A stretch of DNA of 64,000 nt from assembly GCF_029222905.1 (NCBI RefSeq), contig NZ_JARHUE010000001.1:62001-126000 (forward strand), read 5' to 3'. The position numbers were made by a program, and so were the translations under genes. Position 1 is the stretch's first letter, and every line of letters begins with the position of its first letter. The notes under the pieces were generated by a model, which saw nothing but the letters and a program-made list of their open reading frames with translations, did no database searches and was not told where the DNA came from. This DNA comes from Neptuniibacter sp. CAU 1671 (GTDB lineage: Bacteria; Pseudomonadota; Gammaproteobacteria; Pseudomonadales; Balneatricaceae). Shown here piece by piece: positions 1-8,679 of the stretch.

Positions 1-124
1 AGCCCTGTTTTTCGTTGCCAAGGGAGATGGCAGTCACCAGTTCTCTGAGACCCTGAAGCAGCACAATGAAGCGGTCCGTCAGTTTCAATTGAAACGGCGA
101 GAGGACTACCGATCATCTCCCTGA
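1..124 (+). CDS. mltG: MltG-like endolytic transglycosylase, C-terminal end (partial)
   Basis: Only the last 40 codons are in the window; codons begin at base 2 and the stop is TGA at 122-124. The tail contains LFFVAKGDGSHQFSETL followed by KQHNEAV, the closing signature of YceG/MltG membrane-bound lytic transglycosylases, which cut nascent peptidoglycan strands. The position immediately before tmk is the usual gammaproteobacterial order. Identification rests on a short tail plus synteny. Confidence 0.85.
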   Translation, partial: ALFFVAKGDGSHQFSETLKQHNEAVRQFQLKRREDYRSSP

Positions 125-769
<645 letters not shown>

Positions 770-771
770 GT

Positions 772-1776
772 GTGTCTGGTCTCACTCCGGTCCATCCCTG
801 GTTTACAGACACGTTAGGACACCTGGTCGGCCTGCATATTGCTGGCCGGTTACCCCACGCTTTACTGCTCCACGGAGCCCCCGGAATTGGCAAGCAGGGC
901 CTTGCCCGAGCGATTGCCGATTATCTGCTCTGTCTGGAACCTCTTGCTCAGACCGCCTGTGGGCAGTGTAAAGGCTGCGAATTGAACCGTGCGGGTACGC
1001 ACCCTGACCTGTTTCAGCTTTTGCCTGAGGAGCAGGGCAAGCAGCTCAAGGTAGACCAGGTTCGCCAGTTGGGTGAATTTATCTTCAGCACCGCACAGCA
1101 GGGCGGGTATCGGGTAGTGATCATCGATCCGGCTGACGCGCTCAACCTGGCTGCCGCCAATGCATTACTTAAAATGCTTGAAGAGCCCGGTCAGAAAACG
1201 TTGTTATTACTTATTACCGCCCGCATGGGGCAGTTATTACCCACCATAAAGAGTCGTTGTCAGCATATTCAGTGTCACTCGCCTGCACTGCAGGAAGCCG
1301 TTGACTGGCTAGCCGGGCAAAAAACGGAACTGACTGAAGAGCAGCTTCGGCAGGTTTTATCGGTAAACCGCGGCTCTCCCGAACAGGCATTAGCGTACCT
1401 TGAGAACGGTGAGTGCGAATTACGCCAACTGCTAATCAAGGGGTTGGCAGATATTCTGCGCCAGCGAAGAAGCCCGCTCGAAGTGGCTGCTCAGCTTCAT
1501 AAACAGGACGTTGAACGCCTTCTCAACTGGTTTTATGCGCTGCTTACAGACCTTGTCAGGCAATCCCTGACGTCGGGTGAGCTTCAGATTGAGCAGTCTG
1601 ATGCAAAGAATATGATTACGGCTGTTGCTAAAAACGCCAACCCGGTTAAAATCCTGAAGTTGGCCGATAAAATCATTCAGGAACGTCGGGCCATTCTGCA
1701 ACGGCAAAACCCCAATAAACAGCTTGTGCTGGAATCCGTTTTGCTTGAGTGGCATGGGTTGTTCAGACAGGAGTAG
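772..1776 (+). CDS. holB: DNA polymerase III delta-prime subunit
   Basis: Clamp-loader subunit that helps open the beta sliding clamp. The 334-residue protein starts at GTG 772, directly after tmk. The N-terminal AAA+ region has a relaxed P-loop (HGAPGIGKQGLAR, about residue 34) and a four-cysteine zinc module (CGQCKGCELNRAGTHPD, about residue 62), both typical of HolB. The LLKMLEEPGQKTLLLL segment is the sensor-1 area. The C-terminal part is the helical collar domain. Synteny with tmk and pilZ supports the call. Confidence 0.95.
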   Translation: MSGLTPVHPWFTDTLGHLVGLHIAGRLPHALLLHGAPGIGKQGLARAIADYLLCLEPLAQTACGQCKGCELNRAGTHPDLFQLLPEEQGKQLKVDQVRQLGEFIFSTAQQGGYRVVIIDPADALNLAAANALLKMLEEPGQKTLLLLITARMGQLLPTIKSRCQHIQCHSPALQEAVDWLAGQKTELTEEQLRQVLSVNRGSPEQALAYLENGECELRQLLIKGLADILRQRRSPLEVAAQLHKQDVERLLNWFYALLTDLVRQSLTSGELQIEQSDAKNMITAVAKNANPVKILKLADKIIQERRAILQRQNPNKQLVLESVLLEWHGLFRQE

Positions 1777-1785
1777 CATCGCTTT

Positions 1786-2136
1786 ATGAGTGTGGTCCCA
1801 CGACTCAGTCACGGCATACTGTCACTGACCATCAAAACCAAGGAAGAGCTGTATCAGGCTTATCTGCCTTTTATTTCCAATGGTGGCCTGTTTATTCCGA
1901 CCCTTCGCTCTTACCATCTGGGTGAAGAAGTATTTATGCTGCTTGATCTTATGGATGAAGCGGACAAAGTTCCCGTCACCGGCAAGGTCGTCTGGCTGAC
2001 CCCAAAAGGGGCTCAGGGCGGACGCACACCGGGTATCGGCATCCAGTTGACCCCAGACGATTCCAGTCTGGTCAACAAAATCGAAACCTATCTTGCCGGT
2101 ACTCTGAATTCGGATCGCAAGACTAACGCCCTGTAA
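1786..2136 (+). CDS. pilZ: PilZ-domain protein
   Basis: A 116-residue single-domain PilZ protein of the kind needed for type IV pilus assembly in Pseudomonas. The FISNGGLFIPT and GIGIQL segments are the conserved strands. The N-terminal RxxxR half of a c-di-GMP site is not evident, as is usual for PilZ itself, so it probably does not bind c-di-GMP. It sits 9 bp after holB and 10 bp before the TatD gene, the standard holB-pilZ-tatD arrangement. Confidence 0.9.
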   Translation: MSVVPRLSHGILSLTIKTKEELYQAYLPFISNGGLFIPTLRSYHLGEEVFMLLDLMDEADKVPVTGKVVWLTPKGAQGGRTPGIGIQLTPDDSSLVNKIETYLAGTLNSDRKTNAL

Positions 2137-2146
2137 GCGTTTTTTC

Positions 2147-2944
2147 ATGTTTATAGATTCTCACTGCCACCTCGATAAGCTGGACTTGTCCGGCTATGAC
2201 CACAACTTTGCTGACATGCTGCAGGCCGCGACTGAGCGCAGGGTCAGTAAGATGCTCTGTGTCAGTATCTCTCTGCAGGCCTTTGAAGCGATGTACCAGA
2301 GCATACTGCCCTGGTCTCAGGTCTATGCCTCTGTCGGAGTGCACCCCCTGCATACGGATGAAGGGGAAGTAGATAAAAACCAACTGATTGAACTCTGTCA
2401 GCGCGAACGCATAGTTGCGGTTGGCGAAACCGGGCTGGATTATTACTACCAGCAGGACACTGTCGAGCTGCAGCAAGCGAATTTTATTACCCACCTTGAA
2501 GTGGCGGGAGAATCAGGTTTACCGGTAATTGTGCATACCCGTGATGCCCGTGAAGACACGCTTCGGCTGATTCGTCAGCATGGTTCAGCCAACAGTGGCG
2601 GTGTATTGCACTGCTTTACTGAAAGCTGGGAGATGGCGAAGGCGGCTATGGATGAGAACTATCTTATCTCTTTCTCTGGCATCATCACCTTCCGCAATGC
2701 CGCTGAACTGCGTGAAGTGGTCCAACAGGTACCGCTCGAATCGATGCTGATTGAAACCGACTCGCCCTATCTTGCACCTGTGCCGTTCAGAGGCAAAAGC
2801 AATGAACCCAAGTATGTGGTTGAAGTCGCCAAATGCATTGCTGAGCTGAAAGGTATTGCAGTAGAGGAGGTCGCTGAAGTGACCTCTCGGAATTTCCACC
2901 GCCTGTTTTCCCGTGTGGAAAATGATGATCGGCTATCCGCTTAA
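2147..2944 (+). CDS. TatD-family metal-dependent hydrolase (YcfH-like)
   Basis: A 265-residue TIM-barrel metallohydrolase of the TatD family, members of which have 3'-5' exonuclease or deacylase activities. Visible metal-site motifs in order are DSHCHLD at the N terminus, VGETGLDYYY (about 92), IVHTRDA (about 127), HCFTES (about 154) and ETDSPYLAPVPFRGK (about 204). It is the terminal member of the tmk-holB-pilZ run, and its last codons overlap the next gene. The exact substrate cannot be read from sequence. Confidence 0.93.
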   Translation: MFIDSHCHLDKLDLSGYDHNFADMLQAATERRVSKMLCVSISLQAFEAMYQSILPWSQVYASVGVHPLHTDEGEVDKNQLIELCQRERIVAVGETGLDYYYQQDTVELQQANFITHLEVAGESGLPVIVHTRDAREDTLRLIRQHGSANSGGVLHCFTESWEMAKAAMDENYLISFSGIITFRNAAELREVVQQVPLESMLIETDSPYLAPVPFRGKSNEPKYVVEVAKCIAELKGIAVEEVAEVTSRNFHRLFSRVENDDRLSA

Positions 2945-3821
2945 TTACATAGAACCTGTCTTTCGCCCGCCGAGTGAGGCGGGTTCCCTGATTCTGCAGG
3001 TCACCAACGGCTGCAGCTGGAATAAATGCACATTCTGTGAGATGTACACTGCCCCGCAGAAGAAGTTCAGTATCAAACAGCAGTCCGAGATCGAAGCTGA
3101 ACTGCAACGCTGTGCCGCCCGACTTGGAACCATCCGACGTGTGTTTCTCGCAGATGGCGATGCCATGGCGCTTTCATTTACCCGATTGGAAAATATCCTG
3201 CTGGCGATTCGCGCAATACTGCCGGACGTAACACGGATTTCCAGCTATTGTCTGCCACGCAATCTTAAGAATAAATCGATTGAGCAGCTCAAACACCTGC
3301 AGGAACTCGGCCTTGAGTTACTCTATATCGGTGCCGAGAGTGGTGATGACCAAGTGCTCGCCTATGTGAACAAGGGTGAAACCTTTGCCACCACTGCTGA
3401 GGCATTTGCAAAGTCCCATGCCGCTGGCATGAAAACGTCCATGATAATCATTAACGGACTGGGCGGTGTTGCGCTCTCAGAGCAGCATGCGCGTGCGTCG
3501 GCGAGGCTGGCTAATCTTGCACAACCCAATTACCTGGCCACACTGGTGTTGTTTTTCAGTGGCAGCCAGCAACGCCTTAAATCGGGTTTTGATCACGGTT
3601 TTCAGCCGCTCAATCAACAGCAGCTGTTTCAGGAGATGGAATGGTTTCTGAGTGATCTGGAGCTGGAGAAAACCATTTTTCGCAGCGACCATGCCTCCAA
3701 CTATCTTGTACTGAAGGGTGTGCTCAATAAAGATAAAAACCGCCTGCTAGATCAGGTGCGTTCTGCATTGACAGGTGATAAGCAGATCTATTTGCGGGAT
3801 GAAACGGATCGCGGACTATAA
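2922..3821 (+). CDS. Radical SAM protein of unknown substrate
   Basis: About 299 residues with an N-terminal iron-sulfur motif in NGCSWNKCTFCEMY (CX4CX2C as written), the pattern of a COG1032-type radical SAM group. Later LYIGAESGDD and the SSYCLPRNL strand fit SAM-barrel strands. ATG 2922 or 2925 is preferred over the in-frame GTG at 2913; either way the gene overlaps the end of the TatD gene, suggesting translational coupling. There is no SPASM or B12 domain. The reaction is unknown. Confidence 0.8.
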   Translation: MMIGYPLNYIEPVFRPPSEAGSLILQVTNGCSWNKCTFCEMYTAPQKKFSIKQQSEIEAELQRCAARLGTIRRVFLADGDAMALSFTRLENILLAIRAILPDVTRISSYCLPRNLKNKSIEQLKHLQELGLELLYIGAESGDDQVLAYVNKGETFATTAEAFAKSHAAGMKTSMIIINGLGGVALSEQHARASARLANLAQPNYLATLVLFFSGSQQRLKSGFDHGFQPLNQQQLFQEMEWFLSDLELEKTIFRSDHASNYLVLKGVLNKDKNRLLDQVRSALTGDKQIYLRDETDRGL

Positions 3822-3836
3822 AACAAGGAATCATCC

Positions 3837-4244
3837 ATGGTCGAAACGTTGTCAGTTACTACCGGTTCTCAGGGTCTCTTTGAATTTACCGGACAGGTTG
3901 AAGCCTTGGTTCGTCAATCTGGAATAGATCAGGGTTTGTGTACCCTGATGATACAACACACCAGTGCCAGTCTGATCATTCAGGAAAATGCTGACCCCAG
4001 TGCACGTATCGATCTGGAAAACTGGCTTAATCGTCTGGTCAGTGAAAATGATCCCCTCTATACCCATACCCTTGAAGGCGCAGATGATATGCCTGCGCAT
4101 ATCAAATCCGTGCTGACAGCAACGAGTCTTTCTATTCCCATTCTTAACGGCAGGTTAGCGTTAGGCACCTGGCAGGGTATTTACTGCTGGGAACATCGCC
4201 ATCATGCCCGAAAACGCACCATTGTGGTCCATATAGGCGCCTAA
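3837..4244 (+). CDS. YjbQ-family protein (UPF0047)
   Basis: A 135-residue protein of the YjbQ family, small trimeric proteins annotated as secondary thiamine-phosphate synthases because they can complement thiE weakly. Family signatures are IQHTSASLIIQENADP (about 42), the DDMPAHIKSVLT segment (about 82) and GTWQGIYCWEHR near the C terminus. AAGGA stands about 9 bp before the ATG, and the gene follows the radical SAM gene by 15 bp, so it probably closes the same operon. The physiological role is uncertain. Confidence 0.88.
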   Translation: MVETLSVTTGSQGLFEFTGQVEALVRQSGIDQGLCTLMIQHTSASLIIQENADPSARIDLENWLNRLVSENDPLYTHTLEGADDMPAHIKSVLTATSLSIPILNGRLALGTWQGIYCWEHRHHARKRTIVVHIGA

Positions 4245-4345
4245 AAGCGGTCAAAATCCCTCTTTGAGCTAAAAAACTTGCAGCATTACTGATCCATCGG
4301 TATTTATGAGGTACGACTAAAACTTTTTTGGTCAGTTCTTACTTC

Positions 4346-4370
4346 AGGAACCACGAACAGGTGCGTTCCT
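4346..4370 (+). promoter_or_regulatory. Stem-loop in the symporter leader
   Basis: AGGAAC at 4346-4351 pairs with GTTCCT at 4365-4370, with a further CAC/GTG inner helix. It lies about 46 bp upstream of the symporter start in a 172 bp gap. It could be a regulatory leader hairpin or a weak terminator of the upstream gene; no glycine riboswitch core is visible. Confidence 0.35.
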
Positions 4371-4416
4371 ATCAAATCAGTAACCAACGCCCGCGCCTCG
4401 GGAAGGGAGCGTAACA

Positions 4417-5766
4417 ATGGAACTACTGACGAACTTTATCTCCGCTATCAACGGGATCGTATGGGGTCCCCTGATGCTGGTACTTATCCTGGGTGTAGGC
4501 CTGTTCCTGCAGATCGGTCTTAAACTGATGCCTATCCTCAAGCTGGGCATGGGTTTCAGACTGATGTGGAGTGGACGCACACCCCGTTCCACTGAAGCGA
4601 GTGAAGGGGAGATCCCTCCATTTCAGGCACTGATGACTGCCATGTCTGCGACCGTTGGTACCGGTAATATTGCCGGTGTAGCCACCGCAGTTTTTTTGGG
4701 TGGTCCGGGTGCGTTGTTCTGGATGTGGTGTACCGCACTGGTAGGTATGGCAACAAAGTTTGCTGAAGCCGTGCTAGCCGTTAAATACCGTGAAGTAGAT
4801 GAACACGGTAATCACGTCGGTGGTCCGATGTACTACATCAAAAACGGGTTAGGGCCTAAATGGGCCTGGCTGGGTACCCTGTTTGCAGTGTTTGGTACCA
4901 TTGCCGGCTTTGGTATTGGTAACACCGTGCAGTCAAACTCCGTTGCGCATGTACTTGAAACCAATTTTGATATGCCTCTGTGGCTCACCGGCATCATTCT
5001 GATGGTGTTGACTGCAGCCGTACTGCTTGGTGGTATCAAACGCATCGGTCTGGTAGCTGGCTCTCTGGTGCCACTCATGGCGATCAGTTACCTGCTGGCA
5101 GGTCTTGTGGTTTTAATTCTCAATGTTGACGCAATTCCCGCAGCGCTGGCCATGATCTTCACTGATGCCTTCACTGGTACCGCAGCGCAGGGCGGATTTG
5201 CAGGGGCTGCGGTCTGGGCCGCTATTCGCTTTGGTGTGGCACGAGGGGTCTTCTCCAATGAAGCGGGTCTGGGGTCTGCGCCAATTGCCCATGCTGCATC
5301 CCAGACCAAAAATCCTGTCCGTCAGGGCCTGATTGCGATGTTGGGAACCTTTCTGGATACGCTGGTGATCTGCTCTATTACCGGTCTGGTGATTATCACC
5401 TCCGGCTTGTGGACCTCCGGTGAATCGGGTGCTGCATTGACGTCAGCTGCCTTTGCAGATGCGTTGCCCGGCGTAGGTAACTACATTGTCGCCATTGCAC
5501 TGGCACTGTTTGCCTTTACCACCATTCTTGGCTGGAGTGTTTACAGTGAACGTTGTGCAGAGTACCTGTTCGGGGTGAAAAGCATTAAACCTTTCCGGGT
5601 CATCTGGATTCTGGCGGTGCTGGTCGGATCTGTGGTCGGACTGGATTTTGTCTGGCTGCTGGCGGATACCCTGAATGCGCTGATGGCCATTCCTAACCTG
5701 ATTGCACTTATTCTGCTAAGTCCTGTGGTGTTTAAACTCACTAAAGAGTATTTCAGTACACACTGA
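4417..5766 (+). CDS. Sodium:alanine (amino acid) symporter, AGCS family
   Basis: A 449-residue inner-membrane sodium-coupled amino acid importer. The family hallmark is GTGNIAGVATAVFLGGPGALFWMW (split here for length: GTGNIAGVATAV, then FLGGPGALFWMW) near residues 87-110, followed by AEAVLAVKYRE and the GPMYYIKNGLG stretch; about ten hydrophobic segments follow. Length and motifs match AGCS transporters for alanine or glycine. AGGGAGCG provides a ribosome site 7-8 bp before ATG. A strong terminator follows, so it is probably monocistronic. Confidence 0.94.
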   Translation: MELLTNFISAINGIVWGPLMLVLILGVGLFLQIGLKLMPILKLGMGFRLMWSGRTPRSTEASEGEIPPFQALMTAMSATVGTGNIAGVATAVFLGGPGALFWMWCTALVGMATKFAEAVLAVKYREVDEHGNHVGGPMYYIKNGLGPKWAWLGTLFAVFGTIAGFGIGNTVQSNSVAHVLETNFDMPLWLTGIILMVLTAAVLLGGIKRIGLVAGSLVPLMAISYLLAGLVVLILNVDAIPAALAMIFTDAFTGTAAQGGFAGAAVWAAIRFGVARGVFSNEAGLGSAPIAHAASQTKNPVRQGLIAMLGTFLDTLVICSITGLVIITSGLWTSGESGAALTSAAFADALPGVGNYIVAIALALFAFTTILGWSVYSERCAEYLFGVKSIKPFRVIWILAVLVGSVVGLDFVWLLADTLNALMAIPNLIALILLSPVVFKLTKEYFSTH

Positions 5767-5782
5767 GTGGGTAAGAGCTAAT

Positions 5783-5811
5783 AAAAAAGGCCGCTGATGC
5801 GGCCTTTTTTT
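5783..5811. terminator. Bidirectional rho-independent terminator
   Basis: GGCCGC (5789-5794), loop TGAT and GCGGCC (5799-5804) are flanked by A6 on the left and T7 on the right, so it can stop transcription from both converging genes. Confidence 0.93.
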
Positions 5812-5827
5812 GTATGAATAGATAGAG

Positions 5828-6388
5828 TTACTGGGCGGTACCAGACTGCAGCTGTGACAGATCCAGTTTGCCATCCTTAAGCGGCAGTTGATTGCTTTCA
5901 GGTTTTTTATCCATCCGGACAACCGCAACCTGGTCGGCAATTTTGTATTCAACATCGTAACCGATTACACGCTGTTTTTTGTCATTAACAGTGGAGCAGT
6001 GGGTTTCGATTTCAGTGTAGGTATCTTTATTCTGCATATCTTCCTGCACTTTTTTACCTGCATAACCACCGGCTACAGCACCCACAACGGTAGCTATTTT
6101 TTTACCACTGCCGCCGCCCACCTGATTACCAAGCAGGCCACCAGCGACCGCGCCAAGTGCCGTACCTGCAAGCTGATTCTCATCTTTCTTAGGTACCACT
6201 TTAGTAACTTCACGCTGCTCACAGACTTCCCGTGGCACAGTGTAACTTTCATTGACAGCGTTAACGCTCATCACTTCCGCAAATTGAGGGGCATCATCGG
6301 CAACATATGCACGATAGCCTGCAATGGTTCCCACAGCAGTAGCGGCTGCTGCGCCGAGTACTACGCCCAATACCATGGACTTGCTCAT
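5828..6388 (-). CDS. Glycine-zipper 2TM-domain outer-membrane-associated protein
   Basis: A 186-residue protein with an N-terminal hydrophobic segment (VLGVVLGAAAATAVGTIAGY) that may be a signal anchor. A central glycine zipper reads GTALGAVAGGLLGNQVGGG then ATVVGAVAGGYAGKK (about residues 74-110), the Rick_17kDa/2TM pattern of SlyB- and 17 kDa-antigen-like envelope proteins. No lipobox cysteine is seen. The C-terminal part (YDVEYKIADQ) is a conserved beta segment of this family. The promoter region contains a pentanucleotide repeat. Confidence 0.85.
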   Translation of the reverse strand: MSKSMVLGVVLGAAAATAVGTIAGYRAYVADDAPQFAEVMSVNAVNESYTVPREVCEQREVTKVVPKKDENQLAGTALGAVAGGLLGNQVGGGSGKKIATVVGAVAGGYAGKKVQEDMQNKDTYTEIETHCSTVNDKKQRVIGYDVEYKIADQVAVVRMDKKPESNQLPLKDGKLDLSQLQSGTAQ

Positions 6389-6530
6389 TGATCATTCTCC
6401 TTTAGACCCTGCATGTGGAGCCCGGCCGATCATAAACCGGTATCCGAGCAAAATAATCGGGTATTCCGATCGCATGCAGACACTATAGCAATAGAAAACT
6501 GGACTGAAAATGAATGAGTTGGCTGGGATA

Positions 6531-6564
6531 AGAGAAGAGAAGAGAAGAGAAGAGAAGAGAAGAG
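6531..6564. repeat. Pentanucleotide tandem repeat (AGAGA, about 6.8 copies)
   Basis: AGAGA is repeated without interruption across 34 bp. On the minus strand it is a TCTCT pyrimidine tract about 143 bp upstream of the glycine-zipper gene start and 39 bp downstream of the cheW stop. Short pure repeats of this type are prone to slippage. Confidence 0.95.
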
Positions 6565-6602
6565 CAGGGCAGCTAAAGGTTTTTAACTGCCCGGATCGAT
6601 CA

Positions 6603-7169
6603 TTAGAACAGATCATCACCTGCGGGGTCGGCTGGCGTGATGCTCTGGAGCATTTTAGGCAGGTCCAGCAGGATGATCAGATTGCTATGGTGATAACAAA
6701 CCCCCTGCACGAAACGCTTGGTAGATTCATCACCCGCTACACTCGGTGCCCGATCAACGGATTTCTGCGGGATGTTGATTACTTCATCAACATTATCAAC
6801 AACAAGACCCACCACCTCATTTTCATTGTATTCAACCACAATGATACGGGTGTCATCGTCTGCTTCGTGCGGCATCAGACCGAACAGGCTACGGGTATCA
6901 ATCACGGTCACGACATTGCCGCGCAGGTTGATGATGCCAAGGATATAACTGGATGCACCGGGAACAGGGGTGATCTCGCTGTAGCGCAGGACTTCTTTCA
7001 CCTGAATAACGTCTACGCCATAGAGTTCATTATCGACTTTGAAGGTGGCCCACTGATGGTAAACCACATCTTCTTGCTTGCCGGTTTTTTTACGCTCACG
7101 TTGATCATTAAACATGGCCTGTTCGGCCTGAAGTGCACGAAGATGTTCAGCTGCTTCTTGCATTGCCAT
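6603..7169 (-). CDS. CheW-like chemotaxis coupling protein
   Basis: A 188-residue CheW-domain protein. The domain spans about residues 38-180 with the core ATFKVDNELYGVDVIQVKEVL, split by family strands into YGVDVIQVKEV, VPGASSYILGIINLRG and VTVIDTRSLFG. A 35-residue charged, probably helical N-terminal extension precedes it. No other che genes are adjacent, so it is an isolated coupler that could serve receptors encoded elsewhere. Start ATG 7169 or the next ATG 6 bases in are both possible. Confidence 0.9.
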   Translation of the reverse strand: MAMQEAAEHLRALQAEQAMFNDQRERKKTGKQEDVVYHQWATFKVDNELYGVDVIQVKEVLRYSEITPVPGASSYILGIINLRGNVVTVIDTRSLFGLMPHEADDDTRIIVVEYNENEVVGLVVDNVDEVINIPQKSVDRAPSVAGDESTKRFVQGVCYHHSNLIILLDLPKMLQSITPADPAGDDLF

Positions 7170-7226
7170 AGCGTGATACCTGATCTGTCGTTATACCGGT
7201 TGAATTATATAAGTTATGCACGGCGA

Positions 7227-7544
7227 CTATAAACAGTTTGCCGGCTTTGGCAAACCAGCGATACGCGCCAGTCTTTTTGCCGGGCTGCCCGGGAACAGCT
7301 GCATCAAATAGATGCTTTTAGCCTTATCGGCACCCAGTTTAATTCCTACAGCCTTTATCAATGGACGCATGGCTGGGCTGTGTTCGTAGGTTTGGTAAAA
7401 ATCACGAATCACCCCGATCAACTCCCAATGTGCCGCCGTGAGTTCAAGGCCTTCATCTGCCGCCAGTTGCTCTGCAACCTCTGTGTTCCAGTCGGACAGA
7501 TCATACAGGTAACCCTCTTCATCAAGTTTAACCTGAAGCGTCAT
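7227..7544 (-). CDS. tusE: Sulfur relay protein TusE (DsrC family)
   Basis: A 105-residue DsrC/TusE protein that accepts persulfide sulfur from TusBCD and passes it to MnmA for 2-thiouridine synthesis at tRNA U34. LSDWNTEVAEQLA and HWELIGVIRDFY are family blocks, and the penultimate cysteine in PKPANCL is the sulfur carrier; only this one cysteine is present, as in TusE rather than sulfite-reductase DsrC. Its ATG overlaps the tusB stop by 4 bp. Confidence 0.93.
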   Translation of the reverse strand: MTLQVKLDEEGYLYDLSDWNTEVAEQLAADEGLELTAAHWELIGVIRDFYQTYEHSPAMRPLIKAVGIKLGADKAKSIYLMQLFPGSPAKRLARIAGLPKPANCL

Positions 7545-7840
7545 GACCAGCTTATCACCTTGTCATGCTGACAACACAGTGACACAAAGCCCGCATCATC
7601 AACCTGAGTAAATCGTTCGCTCAACAAAGCGGGAAGGCCGCGTGCCTCAACATCTGGTTGCAGCACATAGAGTCTGACCCCGGCTGGCAGCTCTGTGAAG
7701 CGCTGGGCTACGACTCTGGATGTGGCTGCATATACAGCATCTTCGATAAGCAGAATGGCGTCTTCGTTCGACAGCGCCATAAAACAATGCTGGTAGGTTG
7801 TGAGAGCATCAGGCTGCGCGTTGATAAGATGTAAAGCCAT
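7541..7840 (-). CDS. tusB: tRNA 2-thiolation protein TusB (DsrH-like)
   Basis: A 99-residue DsrH/TusB subunit of the TusBCD heterohexamer. The opening MALHLINAQPDALTTYQHC and the segment DAILLIEDAVYAATS (about 28-42) are typical. TusB lacks the catalytic cysteine function of TusD. Gene order tusD-tusC-tusB-tusE with 2 bp spacing or overlaps shows a compact operon. Confidence 0.9.
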   Translation of the reverse strand: MALHLINAQPDALTTYQHCFMALSNEDAILLIEDAVYAATSRVVAQRFTELPAGVRLYVLQPDVEARGLPALLSERFTQVDDAGFVSLCCQHDKVISWS

Positions 7841-7842
7841 AA

Positions 7843-8208
7843 TCAGAAGGTCAGCACCGTCGAGTGTTGTTGAAAAAGTTCAGGCAGGCGTGCTGCATCA
7901 ACCACTTTGACTTCAGCATAGAGTGCAGCAGGGGTTAAATCCCGCTCAGCAAGATCTTCAGCGCAAACATAAAGCTGATCGATATCGTACATAGGCAGTG
8001 CGGACAGCATCGCCTGCAGCGATTTTTGTTCAATGCTCTTCGGGTTCTGGCTATCAAGTAGTTGGTAAAGGCCATCACCCAAAAATAACAGGCTGATCGG
8101 CAGGTCGAAAATACCGCAGGTAAGCGCTACATCCAGTGTGTCCCGTGCCATGTTGCTGCCATAAGGCGGATGGCGGTTGACCAGTAACACGGATTTTTTA
8201 TCAGCCAT
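7843..8208 (-). CDS. tusC: Sulfurtransferase subunit TusC (DsrF-like)
   Basis: A 121-residue DsrF/TusC subunit. ATG 8208 (MADKKSVLLV) is chosen because GGAGG lies 4 bases upstream, whereas the in-frame upstream TTG at 8220 has no such site; the gene then overlaps the tusD stop by 8 bp. RHPPYGSNMARDTLDVAL and LFLGDGLYQLL are characteristic. It forms the middle layer of the TusBCD complex. Confidence 0.92.
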   Translation of the reverse strand: MADKKSVLLVNRHPPYGSNMARDTLDVALTCGIFDLPISLLFLGDGLYQLLDSQNPKSIEQKSLQAMLSALPMYDIDQLYVCAEDLAERDLTPAALYAEVKVVDAARLPELFQQHSTVLTF

Positions 8209-8602
8209 GGGCGCCTCCAAAACGGATTACCCGGTCTGAACAGGCAATTGCCTCAGCCAACTGTCCAAGGCCTGAGAGTTCAAATCCGGCTGCCAGATTG
8301 AAGCCCTTTTTTTCATACCGACCGGCTTCATGTTCGTTCAGCACACCGCGGCGAACTGCCGCAGCGATACACACAACCAGATCAAGCTGGTGAGTCTGTT
8401 GCAGCGCCTGCCACCCTTTTAACAGGCCCGTTTCATCAACCGCCGGTGCATTGAAGTCATTGGCTGTCAGCACAGCATCGCCATAAAAGAACACGCGATA
8501 CACTTCGTGTCCCTGGGCCAGAACTTGTTTGCAAAACCGCAGCGCGGTAGTCGCTGACTGTTGACTGTAAGGAGAGGATTGAATGACAAGGGTAAAGCGC
8601 AT
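8201..8602 (-). CDS. tusD: Sulfurtransferase subunit TusD (DsrE-like)
   Basis: A 133-residue DsrE/TusD subunit, the sulfur-accepting component of TusBCD. It opens with FTLVIQSSPYSQQSATTALRF split as IQSSPYSQQS and TALRFCKQVL, and has DLVVCIAAAVRRGV (about 75-88) carrying the conserved cysteine that receives persulfide from TusA. The first gene of the tusDCBE operon; a terminator of the upstream membrane-protein gene lies just before it. Confidence 0.93.
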   Translation of the reverse strand: MRFTLVIQSSPYSQQSATTALRFCKQVLAQGHEVYRVFFYGDAVLTANDFNAPAVDETGLLKGWQALQQTHQLDLVVCIAAAVRRGVLNEHEAGRYEKKGFNLAAGFELSGLGQLAEAIACSDRVIRFGGAHG

Positions 8603-8624
8603 TGTGAGGCGGCATCCCAGAAAC

Positions 8625-8660
8625 TAAAAAGCCCTGCAATCTTAACAAGAATGCAGGGCT
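8625..8660 (-). terminator. Rho-independent terminator after the BAX-inhibitor-like gene
   Basis: AGCCCTGCA (8630-8638) pairs with TGCAGGGCT (8652-8660). On the minus strand the stem is followed by TTTTT, so it terminates the 8680-9360 transcript just before tusD. Confidence 0.9.
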
Positions 8661-8679
8661 TTGACAGTAATCGCAGGAA

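Noticed and set aside
4245-4416. Glycine riboswitch before the AGCS symporter.
   Set aside because: The conserved aptamer core elements are absent; only one simple hairpin is visible.
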